From an uncultured Clostridia bacterium (GTDB taxonomy: Bacteria; Bacillota; Clostridia; TANB77; CAG-508): 64,000 bases of DNA. Numbering within the stretch: the stretch's first letter is position 1; every line of letters starts with the position of its first letter. A model generated the notes under the pieces. The model was not told where the DNA came from, did no database searches, and saw only the letters and a list, made by a program, of their open reading frames with translations. This document shows positions 7,082-15,348 of this stretch, in pieces. A program made the position numbers and the translations under genes. The stretch spans positions 44,806 through 108,805 of the forward strand of contig CAKPNF010000003.1 of the NCBI GenBank assembly GCA_934168305.1, given 5' to 3'.

Positions 7082-7367
7082 TGATATTACATTTCTTATA
7101 AGAAACAGCTGGTAAAATTACCAGCTGTTCCAATTTTATGTTTTTTCTTTTGGTATTTTTTAATCCTTTTGTATTCTTATCTTTGGATTTCCTACTTTTG
7201 TTTTCTGAAAATTCTTCTGTAATTTTTATCATTTGTAACTTTGTCTTTTGTTTTTAATTATTCTTTTGTGATTTTATCTTTTGTACATTTATCTTTTGTA
7301 TGTTTTTTCTTCTGTATTTTTTTCTCATGTATATTTATCTTTGGTATTTTATATAAACTTTTGCAAG
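7082..7367. other. mraZ-rsmH spacer with hairpin and degenerate tandem repeats
   Basis: This spacer is unusually long for these two genes. It contains a 12-base-pair perfect inverted repeat (AACAGCTGGTAA, 2-base centre, at 7103-7128). A run of degenerate units around ATTTATCTTTTGTA follows at about 7240-7350 (plus-strand spelling), giving the minus-strand RNA a series of ACAAAAGATAA repeats. A 60-codon frame runs through part of it but looks like translated low-complexity repeat, so I do not call a gene. The hairpin may attenuate transcription before rsmH. Confidence 0.55.
7103..7128. repeat. 12-bp perfect inverted repeat before rsmH
   Basis: AACAGCTGGTAA and TTACCAGCTGTT are perfect complements with two bases between them. 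No long T-run follows on the minus strand, so it is not a standard intrinsic terminator. It could be an attenuator or protein-binding site. Confidence 0.6.
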
Positions 7368-7793
7368 TTATATACCAAGCATAGTCATATTTTCTGCAAT
7401 TTCATCTACAGATATGTTTTCATCGCATTTTTGCCAATTTTCTTTATTCCATATTTCTAATCTAGTACCTACACCAATTATTACAGCTTCCTTCTCTAAT
7501 TCTGCCGCAACTCTTAGGTTATTTGGTATTAGAAATCTTCCTTGTTTATCAATTTCACATTCAGTTGCACCTGATAAGAAAAATCTAACAAAGTTTCTTG
7601 CATTTCTGTCTGATAGTGGAAGTGATTTCAGTTTTGTTTCGAAGTTTAACCATTCTTCTTGTGAAAAAGCAAATAAACATCCGTCTAATCCCTTTGTTAT
7701 AACGAACTTTTCCCCAATGTCTTGTCTTAATTTGGCTGGCATTATTAATCTGCCTTTGGCATCTAGAGAATGCTCATATTCACCCATTAGCAA
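7368..7793 (-). CDS. mraZ: Transcriptional regulator MraZ
   Basis: MraZ is a ring-forming DNA-binding protein that represses its own division and cell-wall operon. The 141-residue protein has two AbrB-like domains, each with the signature D-x-x-G-R (DAKGRLIMP near residue 11 and DKQGRFLIP near residue 81). The family start M-x-MGEYEHSLD supports the TTG at 7793 as the start, with AGAGGTGA six to seven bases upstream; the internal ATG at 7787 would be less well spaced. Three 10-bp-phased AAGTGG boxes upstream match what is known of MraZ operators. It heads the division cluster. Confidence 0.95.
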   Translation of the reverse strand: MLMGEYEHSLDAKGRLIMPAKLRQDIGEKFVITKGLDGCLFAFSQEEWLNFETKLKSLPLSDRNARNFVRFFLSGATECEIDKQGRFLIPNNLRVAAELEKEAVIIGVGTRLEIWNKENWQKCDENISVDEIAENMTMLGI

Positions 7794-7818
7794 TGGTCTT
7801 CACCTCTTTTCATTTTTC

Positions 7819-7848
7819 TACCACTTTGTACCACTTCTCTCCACTTAA
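7819..7848 (-). promoter_or_regulatory. MraZ operator: three AAGTGG boxes at 10-bp spacing
   Basis: On the minus strand the sequence AAGTGG occurs three times (plus-strand CCACTT at 7821, 7831 and 7841) with exact 10-base periodicity. Tandem repeats of this type (an AAAGTG core with 10-bp phasing) are the established MraZ binding site in Mollicutes, and E. coli uses a similar phased repeat. The boxes lie just downstream of the -10 element and would cover the start point. Confidence 0.85.
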
Positions 7849-7853
7849 TGTAA

Positions 7854-7882
7854 ATTGTAATATAACTTTTTTTATTTTGCAA
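7854..7882 (-). promoter_or_regulatory. Sigma-A-type promoter of the mraZ operon
   Basis: Minus strand: -35 TTGCAA (7877-7882), 17-base spacer, -10 TACAAT (7854-7859). The predicted start point falls in the MraZ boxes about 60 bases before the mraZ start codon. Confidence 0.7.
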
Positions 7883-8050
7883 TAGTTTTTTTAAAATTTT
7901 TTATTTTTTTCTATTTTTTTGTTACAGTTAAGTGAAAAACAACTAACATTATTAATAGCATACAGTAATTTTTTTCATACTAACAATTCATTTTATTTTT
8001 CTATTTTCATTGTTATACTTTTTTTTAAATAAGATGTTAGGAGGTTTTAT

Positions 8051-8431
8051 ATGACAGAAAACGAAAAAATTTTAAGAAAAAATATTGGAAAAAAAATCAA
8101 ATTAGCTAGATCTAAAACTAATTATACACAAGAAGCTCTTGCCGAAAAAACATCATTATCTCCTAGATATATTAGTCAATTAGAAAGAGGAATTGCTTTT
8201 GGTAGTGCAAGCACTATCGTTGGACTTTGTAAGGCTTTAAATATTTCATCAGATTTTTTATTTAATGATTTAATTGAGTCTGATTCTTCTAAATATATTA
8301 ATATGATTGATAATAAATTTTTGCAAAATTATTCTCAATTAAATGATTACAATAAAAAAATTATTAATCAATTAGCAAATGATTTAATAAAATTGCAAGC
8401 AGAAGAAAATTTAAAAAAGAAAGCAAAATAA
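8051..8431 (+). CDS. XRE-family helix-turn-helix regulator
   Basis: A 126-residue DNA-binding protein with an N-terminal XRE domain (about residues 12-68: IGKKIKLARSKTNYTQEALA, then SPRYISQLERG). A short helical C-terminal tail follows with no sensor domain. A TTAGGAGG site lies seven bases upstream of the ATG. The gene is divergent from mraZ across a 257-base gap and is followed by its own terminator at 8442, so it is monocistronic. Proteins of this size often control a single neighbouring locus; mraZ or pflB are the adjacent candidates, but no target can be read from the sequence. Confidence 0.85.
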   Translation: MTENEKILRKNIGKKIKLARSKTNYTQEALAEKTSLSPRYISQLERGIAFGSASTIVGLCKALNISSDFLFNDLIESDSSKYINMIDNKFLQNYSQLNDYNKKIINQLANDLIKLQAEENLKKKAK

Positions 8432-8441
8432 ATCTAAAAAT

Positions 8442-8476
8442 AAAAGATTATAATTATTCTTTAATTATAGTCTTTT
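8442..8476 (+). terminator. Intrinsic terminator after the XRE regulator
   Basis: AAAGATTATAATTA pairs with TAATTATAGTCTTT around a short loop and is followed by a T-run, 11 bases after the stop codon. Confidence 0.8.
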
Positions 8477-8552
8477 TAAGTTTTAATCAAAAATATTAAT
8501 GAAATCTCTTTTTATATATAATATTTTTATTAAAATAAATTTCTAATAACAA

Positions 8553-8581
8553 TTGATAATATATTTTACTTATGTTATTAT
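8553..8581 (+). promoter_or_regulatory. Candidate pflB promoter
   Basis: TTGATA (8553-8558), 17-base spacer and TATTAT (8576-8581) lie about 50 bases upstream of the pflB start codon. Predicted by pattern only. Confidence 0.5.
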
Positions 8582-8633
8582 AATATCCGAAAAAAAGTTA
8601 ATAATAAAAACAATAATATAAGGAGGTAAATTT

Positions 8634-10871
8634 ATGGAGTTTAAAGAATGGAATACATTTAAAAGTGGTGACTGGAAACATGAAATTAATGTAAGAGATT
8701 TTATACAAAATAACTACATACCATATGTAGGAGATTCAAGCTTTTTGGCACCAACAACAAAAAAAACAAAAAAATTATGGAATGAAGTTTTAGAGCTATA
8801 TAAAAAAGAAAAAGAATCTAAAGGTGGAGTTTTAGATATTGATACAAAAACTGTATCTACTGTATCAGCACATGAAGCCGGATATATAGATAGAGACTTA
8901 GAAGAAATTGTGGGACTTCAAACAGATGCACCTTTAAAAAGAGCTATAATGCCATTTGGAGGAATTCGTATTGTTGAAAAATCATGTGAAGCATATGACA
9001 GAACAGTTGACCCAGAAGTAGATAAAATTTTTCATAAAATAAGAAAAACTCATAATGATGGAGTATTTAGTGTATACACACCAGATATAAGAGCAGCTAG
9101 AAGTAGCCATTTAATAACAGGTCTTCCTGATGGATATGGTCGTGGTAGAATTATAGGAGACTACAGAAGAGTTGCACTTTATGGTGTTGATGTTTTAATT
9201 GAAGAGAAGAAAAAAGATTTAGAAATTTTAAATACTGATGAATTTACACAAGATGTAATTAGAGAAAGAGAAGAAATCTCAGAACAAATAAAGGCATTAA
9301 ATGAACTTAAAATCATGGCATCAAAATATGGATTTGATATATCAAAACCAGCATCAAATGCAAAAGAAGCAGTTCAATGGTTATATTTTGGATATCTAGG
9401 GGCTATAAAAGACCAAAACGGTGCTGCAATGAGTATTGGTAGAACTACAACATTCTTAGACATATACTTTGAAAGAGATTTAGCTAATGGAACATTAACA
9501 GAAGAACAAGTCCAAGAAATAATGGACCACTTTGTTATGAAATTAAGATTAGTTAGATTCTTAAGAACACCTGAATACAACGAATTATTTAGTGGAGACC
9601 CTGTTTGGGTAACAGAAAGCATTGGTGGAATGGGAATCGATGGTAGAACATTAGTTACTAAAAACTCATTTAGAATTCTACACACATTAGAAAACTTAGG
9701 ACCTGCACCAGAACCAAATTTAACTGTTCTATGGTCAACAAGATTGCCAGAAGGATTCAAAAGATATACAACAGATTTATCAATAAAAACATCATCAATT
9801 CAATACGAAAATGATGATTTAATGAGAATAACTTTAGGAGATGATTACGGAATAGCATGTTGCGTATCACCTATGAAAATAGGAAAACAAATGCAATTCT
9901 TTGGAGCAAGAGCAAATTTAGCAAAAACATTATTATATGCTATAAATGGTGGTAGAGATGAAATATCTGGAAAACAAATTACACCAAAATACGCCCCAAT
10001 CACTTCTGAATACTTAAATTATGATGAAGTAATGGAAAAATTTGACCAAATGATGGATTATGTTGCAAAAATTTATATAAAAGCATTAAATGCTATCCAC
10101 TATATGCATGATAAATACTCATATGAAGCTATAGAAATGGCTTTACATGATAAAGATATTTTAAGAACAATGGCTTGTGGAATCGCAGGTTTATCAGTAG
10201 TTTCAGACTCTTTATCAGCAATAAAATATGCCAAGGTAAAAGTAATCAGGGATGAAACAGATTTAGCTGTTGATTATGAAATTGAAGGCGATTTTCCAAA
10301 ATTCGGAAATGATGATGATGCAGTAGATGAAATAGCAGTTGATATTGTAAAAAGATTTATAAGAAAATTACAAAAACATCAAACTTATAGAAATTCAAAA
10401 CAAACATTATCAATATTAACAATAACATCAAATGTTGTTTATGGTAAAAATACAGGAAATACACCAGATGGCAGAAGAGCCGGAGCACCATTTGGACCAG
10501 GAGCAAACCCATTACACGGTAGAGACACAAACGGAGCTTTAGCAGTTATGAACTCAATAGCAAAACTTCCATTTGAAGATGCTGAAGATGGTATTTCTTA
10601 TACATTTTCAATAACACCTGGAACACTTGGAAAAACAGAAGATGAAAGAGTTACAAATATGGTAAATATGTTAGATGGTTATTTTAAGCAAACAGGTCAT
10701 CATATCAATGTAAATGTCTTTGATAGAAGTTTATTATTAGATGCTATGGACCACCCAGAAAAGTATCCTCAACTTACGATTCGTGTTTCTGGTTATGCTG
10801 TTAACTTTACAAAGTTAACTAGAGAACAACAATTAGATGTTGTAACCAGAACAATTCACGAAAGAATTTAA
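8634..10871 (+). CDS. pflB: Formate C-acetyltransferase (pyruvate formate-lyase)
   Basis: Converts pyruvate and CoA to acetyl-CoA and formate in anaerobic fermentation by a glycyl-radical mechanism. The 745-residue length is typical. The active-site cysteine pair is in YGIACCVSPMKIG (C409, C410), and the radical glycine is in RVSGYAV near the C-terminus (G720). The N-terminal GDWKHEINVRDFIQ and PFGGIRIVE segments are those of true PFL rather than a glycerol dehydratase. AAGGAGG precedes the ATG. The activase gene follows after a gap that holds a palindromic repeat. The enzyme is oxygen-sensitive, which fits a strict anaerobe. Confidence 0.97.
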   Translation: MEFKEWNTFKSGDWKHEINVRDFIQNNYIPYVGDSSFLAPTTKKTKKLWNEVLELYKKEKESKGGVLDIDTKTVSTVSAHEAGYIDRDLEEIVGLQTDAPLKRAIMPFGGIRIVEKSCEAYDRTVDPEVDKIFHKIRKTHNDGVFSVYTPDIRAARSSHLITGLPDGYGRGRIIGDYRRVALYGVDVLIEEKKKDLEILNTDEFTQDVIREREEISEQIKALNELKIMASKYGFDISKPASNAKEAVQWLYFGYLGAIKDQNGAAMSIGRTTTFLDIYFERDLANGTLTEEQVQEIMDHFVMKLRLVRFLRTPEYNELFSGDPVWVTESIGGMGIDGRTLVTKNSFRILHTLENLGPAPEPNLTVLWSTRLPEGFKRYTTDLSIKTSSIQYENDDLMRITLGDDYGIACCVSPMKIGKQMQFFGARANLAKTLLYAINGGRDEISGKQITPKYAPITSEYLNYDEVMEKFDQMMDYVAKIYIKALNAIHYMHDKYSYEAIEMALHDKDILRTMACGIAGLSVVSDSLSAIKYAKVKVIRDETDLAVDYEIEGDFPKFGNDDDAVDEIAVDIVKRFIRKLQKHQTYRNSKQTLSILTITSNVVYGKNTGNTPDGRRAGAPFGPGANPLHGRDTNGALAVMNSIAKLPFEDAEDGISYTFSITPGTLGKTEDERVTNMVNMLDGYFKQTGHHINVNVFDRSLLLDAMDHPEKYPQLTIRVSGYAVNFTKLTREQQLDVVTRTIHERI

Positions 10872-10877
10872 ATTATA

Positions 10878-10976
10878 AGGGATTAAGGGGCCACCACACC
10901 AAATCCCTGTGAACCAATGGTACGTTCTTAAACCAATAGTTCAAGAGGGATTCGGTGTGGTGGCCCCTTAATCCCT
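10878..10976. repeat. Palindromic repeat family A, copy 1, with family B fragment in its loop
   Basis: Two 31-base arms, nearly perfectly complementary, read AGGGATTAAGGGGCCACC... and its reverse. The loop contains a GAACCAATGG...ACGTTCTTAAACCAAT fragment of repeat family B. The element fills the pflB-pflA gap and would form a long hairpin in the transcript. Confidence 0.9.
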
Positions 10977-10995
10977 CGTTTCTTAGGAGTAAATT

Positions 10996-11727
10996 ATGGA
11001 AAAATTAGATTTAAAATACTACGCAAAAGTACATTCAATAGAATCTTTCGGAACAGTAGATGGACCAGGAATAAGATTTGTATTATTTTTACAAGGATGC
11101 CATTTACAATGTAAATACTGTCACAATCGTGATACTTGGAATATGAATGGTGGAGAGTATAAATCACTAGATGATATCTTTGAAAAAATACTAAAATATA
11201 AAAATTACATTCACCCAAATGGTGGTGTTACTGTAACTGGTGGAGAACCTTTACTACAGGTAAAATTTTTAATTGAATTATTTGAAAAATTAAAAAAAGA
11301 AAATATTCATACATGTATTGATACATCAGGCATGGTAGCTTTAACAGATGATATAAAAAAAGTTCTTTCTCTTACTGATTTAGTTCTATTAGATATAAAG
11401 CAAATTAATTCCGAAAAATGTAAAGATTTAGTTGGCTTTAATAATGATAAAGAACTGACATTTGCAAGATATTTAAGTAACAATAATATTCATATGTGGA
11501 TAAGACAAGTTCTTGTTCCAGGATATACTGATGATGAACAAGATTTATTAAAATTAAAAGAATTTATTTCAACTTTAAAAACTGTTGATAAAGTTGAAAT
11601 TCTTCCATATCATGATATTGGAAAATATAAATGGAAAAAACTTGGACTTAAATATGAATTAGAAAATGTTAGACCTGCAAATGATGAAGATGTAAAAAGA
11701 GCAAAAAAAATTCTAGGAATTTCCTAG
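10996..11727 (+). CDS. pflA: Pyruvate formate-lyase-activating enzyme
   Basis: A radical-SAM activase that abstracts hydrogen from the PFL glycine using a [4Fe-4S] cluster and S-adenosylmethionine. The cluster motif CxxxCxxC is C35-C39-C42 in GCHLQCKYCHNRDTW. The N-terminal ESFGTVDGPGIRFVLFLQGC and VTVTGGEPLLQ are family signatures. Length 243 is normal. A TTAGGAG site precedes the ATG. It lies downstream of its substrate gene pflB in the same direction, the usual arrangement. Its last codons and stop lie inside a terminator hairpin. Confidence 0.97.
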   Translation: MEKLDLKYYAKVHSIESFGTVDGPGIRFVLFLQGCHLQCKYCHNRDTWNMNGGEYKSLDDIFEKILKYKNYIHPNGGVTVTGGEPLLQVKFLIELFEKLKKENIHTCIDTSGMVALTDDIKKVLSLTDLVLLDIKQINSEKCKDLVGFNNDKELTFARYLSNNNIHMWIRQVLVPGYTDDEQDLLKLKEFISTLKTVDKVEILPYHDIGKYKWKKLGLKYELENVRPANDEDVKRAKKILGIS

Positions 11728-11731
11728 AATT
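11709..11731. terminator. Bidirectional terminator overlapping the pflA stop
   Basis: AATTCTAGGAA and TTCCTAGAATT form a stem flanked by an A-run on the left and a T-run on the right. It therefore serves both pflA (+) and the convergent gene ending at 11734 (-). The pflA stop codon is inside the stem. Confidence 0.85.
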
Positions 11732-11733
11732 TT

Positions 11734-12666
11734 TTATCCTATTAATTTTAATTCAACATTTTCCATTTTATATTTACCATCAACTAATTTAAATTCAACT
11801 AAAGTATTAGCCAATGTATCTTCATTTTGTCTCAAGTCTGTAGTAAACAATAATTTAATTTGTGGTATCTCTACTTTATTTGTTACAATTTCTTTAAAAC
11901 ATTCTGCCATATGTTTCTCATCTTCACAAACAAAAATTAATTGTGGAACATTTGAAAATCCAGAATCTCCTGGTACAAAATTTCCATAGAAATCTTTATA
12001 TAAATTCATCTTTTCAACTAATTTTTTTTGCCAATCTAACTCTCTTCTAAATACTTCAAATAAAAATTGTATAGATTTATTATTTTTAGTTAATTTTACA
12101 GAACCACCAGTTGCTTTAAAAACTTTTCCTGCTGTTTTAGCAGTAATTGCTGGTTTAACAACATAAGAATCAAAAGCCTTAACCTTTCTTAAATAAGCAA
12201 TTAATACTTGGTTACCAGCCAATCTCTTTTTAATCATTGGAACTGGTTTTGTATTATCTGAAGGTTGCCATTTACATTCTGTTTCTTTAGATGTTAACAA
12301 ATATTTTCCCATCTTCTCCAAACAATAAATCCTATAAATTCCTTTTCCCTCATCAGATGTAAAGTAATATCTTGTTAATATTTTAGATTTTACTAATGCA
12401 TCCAATTTATTATTCAATTTATCTTGTGATTTTGGGTCTATTCCTTTTATTTCAAGCATTTGATATAATTGTCTTGATGTTATAAATTCAAATTCATTTA
12501 CTAAGTCCAATATAGCAAAATGAATATCAGTAATGTGACCTATATTTATCTTATGTACAATTTGGTTCATAGATACATAACCATCTTTACCATCAAATGT
12601 TTTAATTTCTCCTTCTCTGATTGCAAATGGTGACACTTGTGCTTTAATTTCATTATCTTTGACCAT
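11734..12666 (-). CDS. Winged-helix protein with possible nuclease-like fold (replication-relaxation-like)
   Basis: A 310-residue soluble protein. The segment at about residues 50-130 looks like a winged helix (ITSRQLYQMLEIKGI, then a KLDALVKSKILTRYYF wing and a YCLEKMGKYLL end). The second half contains FLFEVFRRELDWQKKLVEKM and a LIFVCEDEKHM strand, reminiscent of replication-relaxation family proteins with a restriction-endonuclease-like fold. This is recalled resemblance and I see no complete PD-(D/E)xK set. It is convergent with pflA and upstream of nothing in its direction. Function is unknown; DNA binding is the best guess. Confidence 0.45.
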   Translation of the reverse strand: MVKDNEIKAQVSPFAIREGEIKTFDGKDGYVSMNQIVHKINIGHITDIHFAILDLVNEFEFITSRQLYQMLEIKGIDPKSQDKLNNKLDALVKSKILTRYYFTSDEGKGIYRIYCLEKMGKYLLTSKETECKWQPSDNTKPVPMIKKRLAGNQVLIAYLRKVKAFDSYVVKPAITAKTAGKVFKATGGSVKLTKNNKSIQFLFEVFRRELDWQKKLVEKMNLYKDFYGNFVPGDSGFSNVPQLIFVCEDEKHMAECFKEIVTNKVEIPQIKLLFTTDLRQNEDTLANTLVEFKLVDGKYKMENVELKLIG

Positions 12667-12742
12667 TTTCTTCCTCCTATTCCAGCAAATGAATATTTCA
12701 CATTTACATAATTAATAAATTTTTATTAATTTAATAATAAAC

Positions 12743-13516
12743 CTAATTTAATATGATTAATTTGATTTTTTTCTTATCATAATCAATCTTTTTTATAGCA
12801 ACATCAATTTTTTCTCCATAATTTAGTCCCTCTTTAAATTCAGCCATACCAACTAAGTTTGGAGTTAGTTCTATAAAAATTCCATTTTTATTTTTTTCTG
12901 TTTCTCTAATAATTCCTTCTGTTTTCATACCCACTTTAAAATTATTAGCATTTTCTTCCCAGCTTCCAAATCTTTCTTTATATGATAGATTTATTCTTCC
13001 TAAGTCTCTATCTATAGATTTTACCACAATATTTAATTTTTGTCCAATTTTTATTCTTTCATATGGAGTTTTTATTCTTGCAACTGATAAATCCTCAATA
13101 TGAACAAGACCAACAATTCCTCCACCAATATCTACAAAAGCCCCATATGGTGTAATATTCTTTACAATTCCATTAACAACCTGTCCTTCTTCTAAATCAG
13201 ACTTTACTGAATTTAAAACTTCTTCTTGTGCCTCTTTTCTAGAAAGTATATAATTATCTCCATCTTTCTCTTTTATTTTAAATTGTACATATTTGTGTAC
13301 CTTTCCAGTACATAAATTTATTTTAGGCAAACCATTTTCATCTAAATTCAAGGCTTCCACTTCTTCTCTTGGAATTATACCTGACATACCGTCATTCATT
13401 TTAATATGTAAATTATAATCTTCGTCACATTTTTCAACCATCCCCTGAAAAATATTTCTATTTCCAGTAAAATTATCCTTTTCCCATCCTTCAGGCAAAA
13501 ATTTAAATATATTCAT
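12743..13516 (-). CDS. S1-domain RNA-binding protein
   Basis: A 257-residue protein with repeated S1 OB folds. The first is degenerate (about residues 18-95). The second is canonical (about 108-180: EGQVVNGIVKNITPYGAFVD, then GLVHIEDLS and YKERFG). A third, weaker one follows (about 192-257). It resembles the S1-containing proteins of Firmicutes related to ribosomal protein S1 or YugI-type regulators, which bind mRNA or the ribosome. It is too short for a full RpsA. It lies upstream of the replication-relaxation-like gene on the same strand with a 76-base gap. The precise role is not recognisable. Confidence 0.8.
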   Translation of the reverse strand: MNIFKFLPEGWEKDNFTGNRNIFQGMVEKCDEDYNLHIKMNDGMSGIIPREEVEALNLDENGLPKINLCTGKVHKYVQFKIKEKDGDNYILSRKEAQEEVLNSVKSDLEEGQVVNGIVKNITPYGAFVDIGGGIVGLVHIEDLSVARIKTPYERIKIGQKLNIVVKSIDRDLGRINLSYKERFGSWEENANNFKVGMKTEGIIRETEKNKNGIFIELTPNLVGMAEFKEGLNYGEKIDVAIKKIDYDKKKIKLIILN

Positions 13517-13556
13517 TTGTATCTCCTTAATCTTATGTATTTATCTTTATATTACT

Positions 13557-14276
13557 TTAATTAAATTGTTTTAATTCTTTTTCAGTCAAATATCTCCAAG
13601 TACCTAATTTTAAATCATTCACTCTAATATTACCAATTTTACTTCTATGTAATGCAACTACCTTATATCCAACTGCTTCACACATTTTTCTAATTTGCCT
13701 ATTTTTTCCTTCGTGAATTGTTATCTCTAATCTGGAGATATTCTTATCTTCATCAGTTTTTAGTATTTTTACTTTAGCAGGTCTTGTAAGATAATCATCA
13801 ATTTCCACACCTTGCCTTAAGTTATCCACAGCTTCATTTGTTATAATCCCATGTACAGTAACAGTATATGTTTTAGTAATCTCATGTTTAGGATGTGTTA
13901 CCTTATAAACAAAATCGCCATCATTTGTTAGAATCAGAGCCCCAGAAGTATACATATCAAGCCTTCCAACAGGTACCACTCTTTCCTTTACTTTAACTAA
14001 ATCCAAAACCGTATCTCTATCAAATTGATCATTTGCAGTTGTTACATATCCTATAGGCTTATTCAATAAAATATATATCATTTTGTCTGCACTGTGTATA
14101 AGTTTTCCACAATAGGTAACTTTATCCACAGTAGGGTCAATCTTAGTTCCTAATTCTTCTACAACTTTTCCATTCACAGAAACTTTTCCTTCTAAAATAA
14201 GTTCCTCACATTTTCTTCTAGAGGCCACTCCGCTATTAGCTAAAAATTTCTGTAATCTTATTTTATAATCATCCAT
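13557..14276 (-). CDS. rluB: Pseudouridine synthase RluB/RsuA family
   Basis: Isomerises a uridine in rRNA, probably at 23S position 2605 if it is RluB. An N-terminal S4 domain (RLQKFLANSGVASRRKCEEL) is followed by the catalytic domain with VGRLDMYTSGALILTNDG (catalytic Asp) and the C-terminal EGKNRQIRKMCEAVG typical of the RsuA/RluB/E/F group. I chose ATG at 14276 (MDDYKI...) because GGAAAGAAG precedes it. The upstream TTG at 14291 would overlap that site. Length of about 239 residues is normal. RluB versus RluE or RluF specificity is not certain. Confidence 0.88.
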   Translation of the reverse strand: MDDYKIRLQKFLANSGVASRRKCEELILEGKVSVNGKVVEELGTKIDPTVDKVTYCGKLIHSADKMIYILLNKPIGYVTTANDQFDRDTVLDLVKVKERVVPVGRLDMYTSGALILTNDGDFVYKVTHPKHEITKTYTVTVHGIITNEAVDNLRQGVEIDDYLTRPAKVKILKTDEDKNISRLEITIHEGKNRQIRKMCEAVGYKVVALHRSKIGNIRVNDLKLGTWRYLTEKELKQFN

Positions 14277-14352
14277 TTTTCTTCTTTCCAAATTAGAGAT
14301 AAATCCAATTCTTAAATCTCTACCCTTTCAAAAATATAAACAAATTTCAAAT

Positions 14353-14384
14353 TAGGGATTTAGAGTCCTGGCCCCCTAATCCCT
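14353..14384. repeat. Palindromic repeat family A, single-unit copy 2
   Basis: A degenerate unit reads AGGGATTTAGAG...CCCCCTAATCCCT and carries the AGGGATT/AATCCCT ends of family A. It overlaps the 3' end of rluD, so the last codons and TAG stop of rluD are encoded by the repeat. Confidence 0.75.
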
Positions 14385-15294
14385 GCTTTTTAAATCAGAA
14401 ATGACTTTTTCAAAATATTGTGGTAAAGGTGCTTGTATAAACATCTCTTTTTCTGTTATAGGATGCTTAAATTTTAAAGATTTAGCATGTAAACACTGAC
14501 CTTCTATTCCCCATTCATTTTTTCCATTTGAATATGTTGTATCACCTACAATTGGATATCCAATTTCTGATAAATGTACTCTAATTTGATGAGTTCTTCC
14601 TGTTTCTATTTTTACTTCTAAAAGAGTATAATTTCTAAATCTTTCTATAACTTTAAAGTGTGTAATAGCATTTTTACCATCTTTATTTACAGCCATTTTT
14701 TTTCTATCCTTATTACTTCTTCCGAATAGGCATATTTATTGTTGCTTCATTTTCTTTTACATAGCCTTTGACTAAAGCTATATACGTTTTTTCAACCTCA
14801 TGATTTTTTATTTGTTCACTCATATTTATATGTGCTTTATCATTTTTAGCAACAACTATAACTCCTGATGTATCTTTATCTAGTCTATGTACTATTCCTG
14901 GTCTTATTTTTCCTCCGATTCCTGATAATGAATCTTTGCAAATAGCCATTACAGCATTTACTAATGTTCCATCTGGATTTCCATTTGCAGGATGTACTAC
15001 CATACCTTTAGGTTTATTTACAACAATAATATCATTATCTTCATATAGAACATCTATAGGAATATTTTGTGCTTTTAATTCTATTTCTTTTGGTTCTTCA
15101 TTTTCTATGCTAATTTCATCTCCCTGTTGCACTTTATATGATACTTTTGTCTTTTTACCATTTACAAAAATTTTTTTGTTTTCAATTAACCTTTGAATAT
15201 TGGTTCTTGACACTCCTATATTATCAGCTAAGTATGAATCTATTCTTTTTCCTATACTTTCTTCATTTACATGTCTTATATCCACCTTTACCAT
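14376..15294 (-). CDS. rluD: 23S rRNA pseudouridine synthase RluD, split by a +1 shift at a CGG codon
   Basis: Forms pseudouridines in helix 69 of 23S rRNA. The N-terminal part (start 15294) has an S4 domain (GKRIDSYLADNIGVSRTNIQ) and the catalytic GIVHRLDKDTSGVIVVAK. The zero frame then reads INMPI-CGG-AAG-AAG-TAA and stops at 14713. If the C opposite plus-strand base 14724 is skipped, the frame reads INMPIGRSNKDRKKMAVNK and continues to a normal C-terminus (ETGRTHQIRVHLSEIGYPIVG) ending at 14376. The rejoined protein has about 305 residues, the usual length. The restored segment is the conserved RluD sequence, so the +1 relationship is firm. Whether it is mutation, sequencing error or recoding is open. 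The same CGG pattern occurs in two other genes here. Confidence 0.9.
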
Positions 15295-15348
15295 TCCTTC
15301 TTCATATTCTTCTTAAATATAATTCTAAAATCATTTTTTCACTTTTTA

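Noticed and set aside
7050..7232. 60-codon minus-strand frame upstream of rsmH
   Set aside because: It is low-complexity lysine-rich translation of the spacer repeat array and hairpin, with no RBS and no family resemblance.
10878..10976. Family A palindrome as an ordinary intrinsic terminator
   Set aside because: It lacks a T-run directly after the stem, is shared between many loci with identical arms, and lies inside operons.
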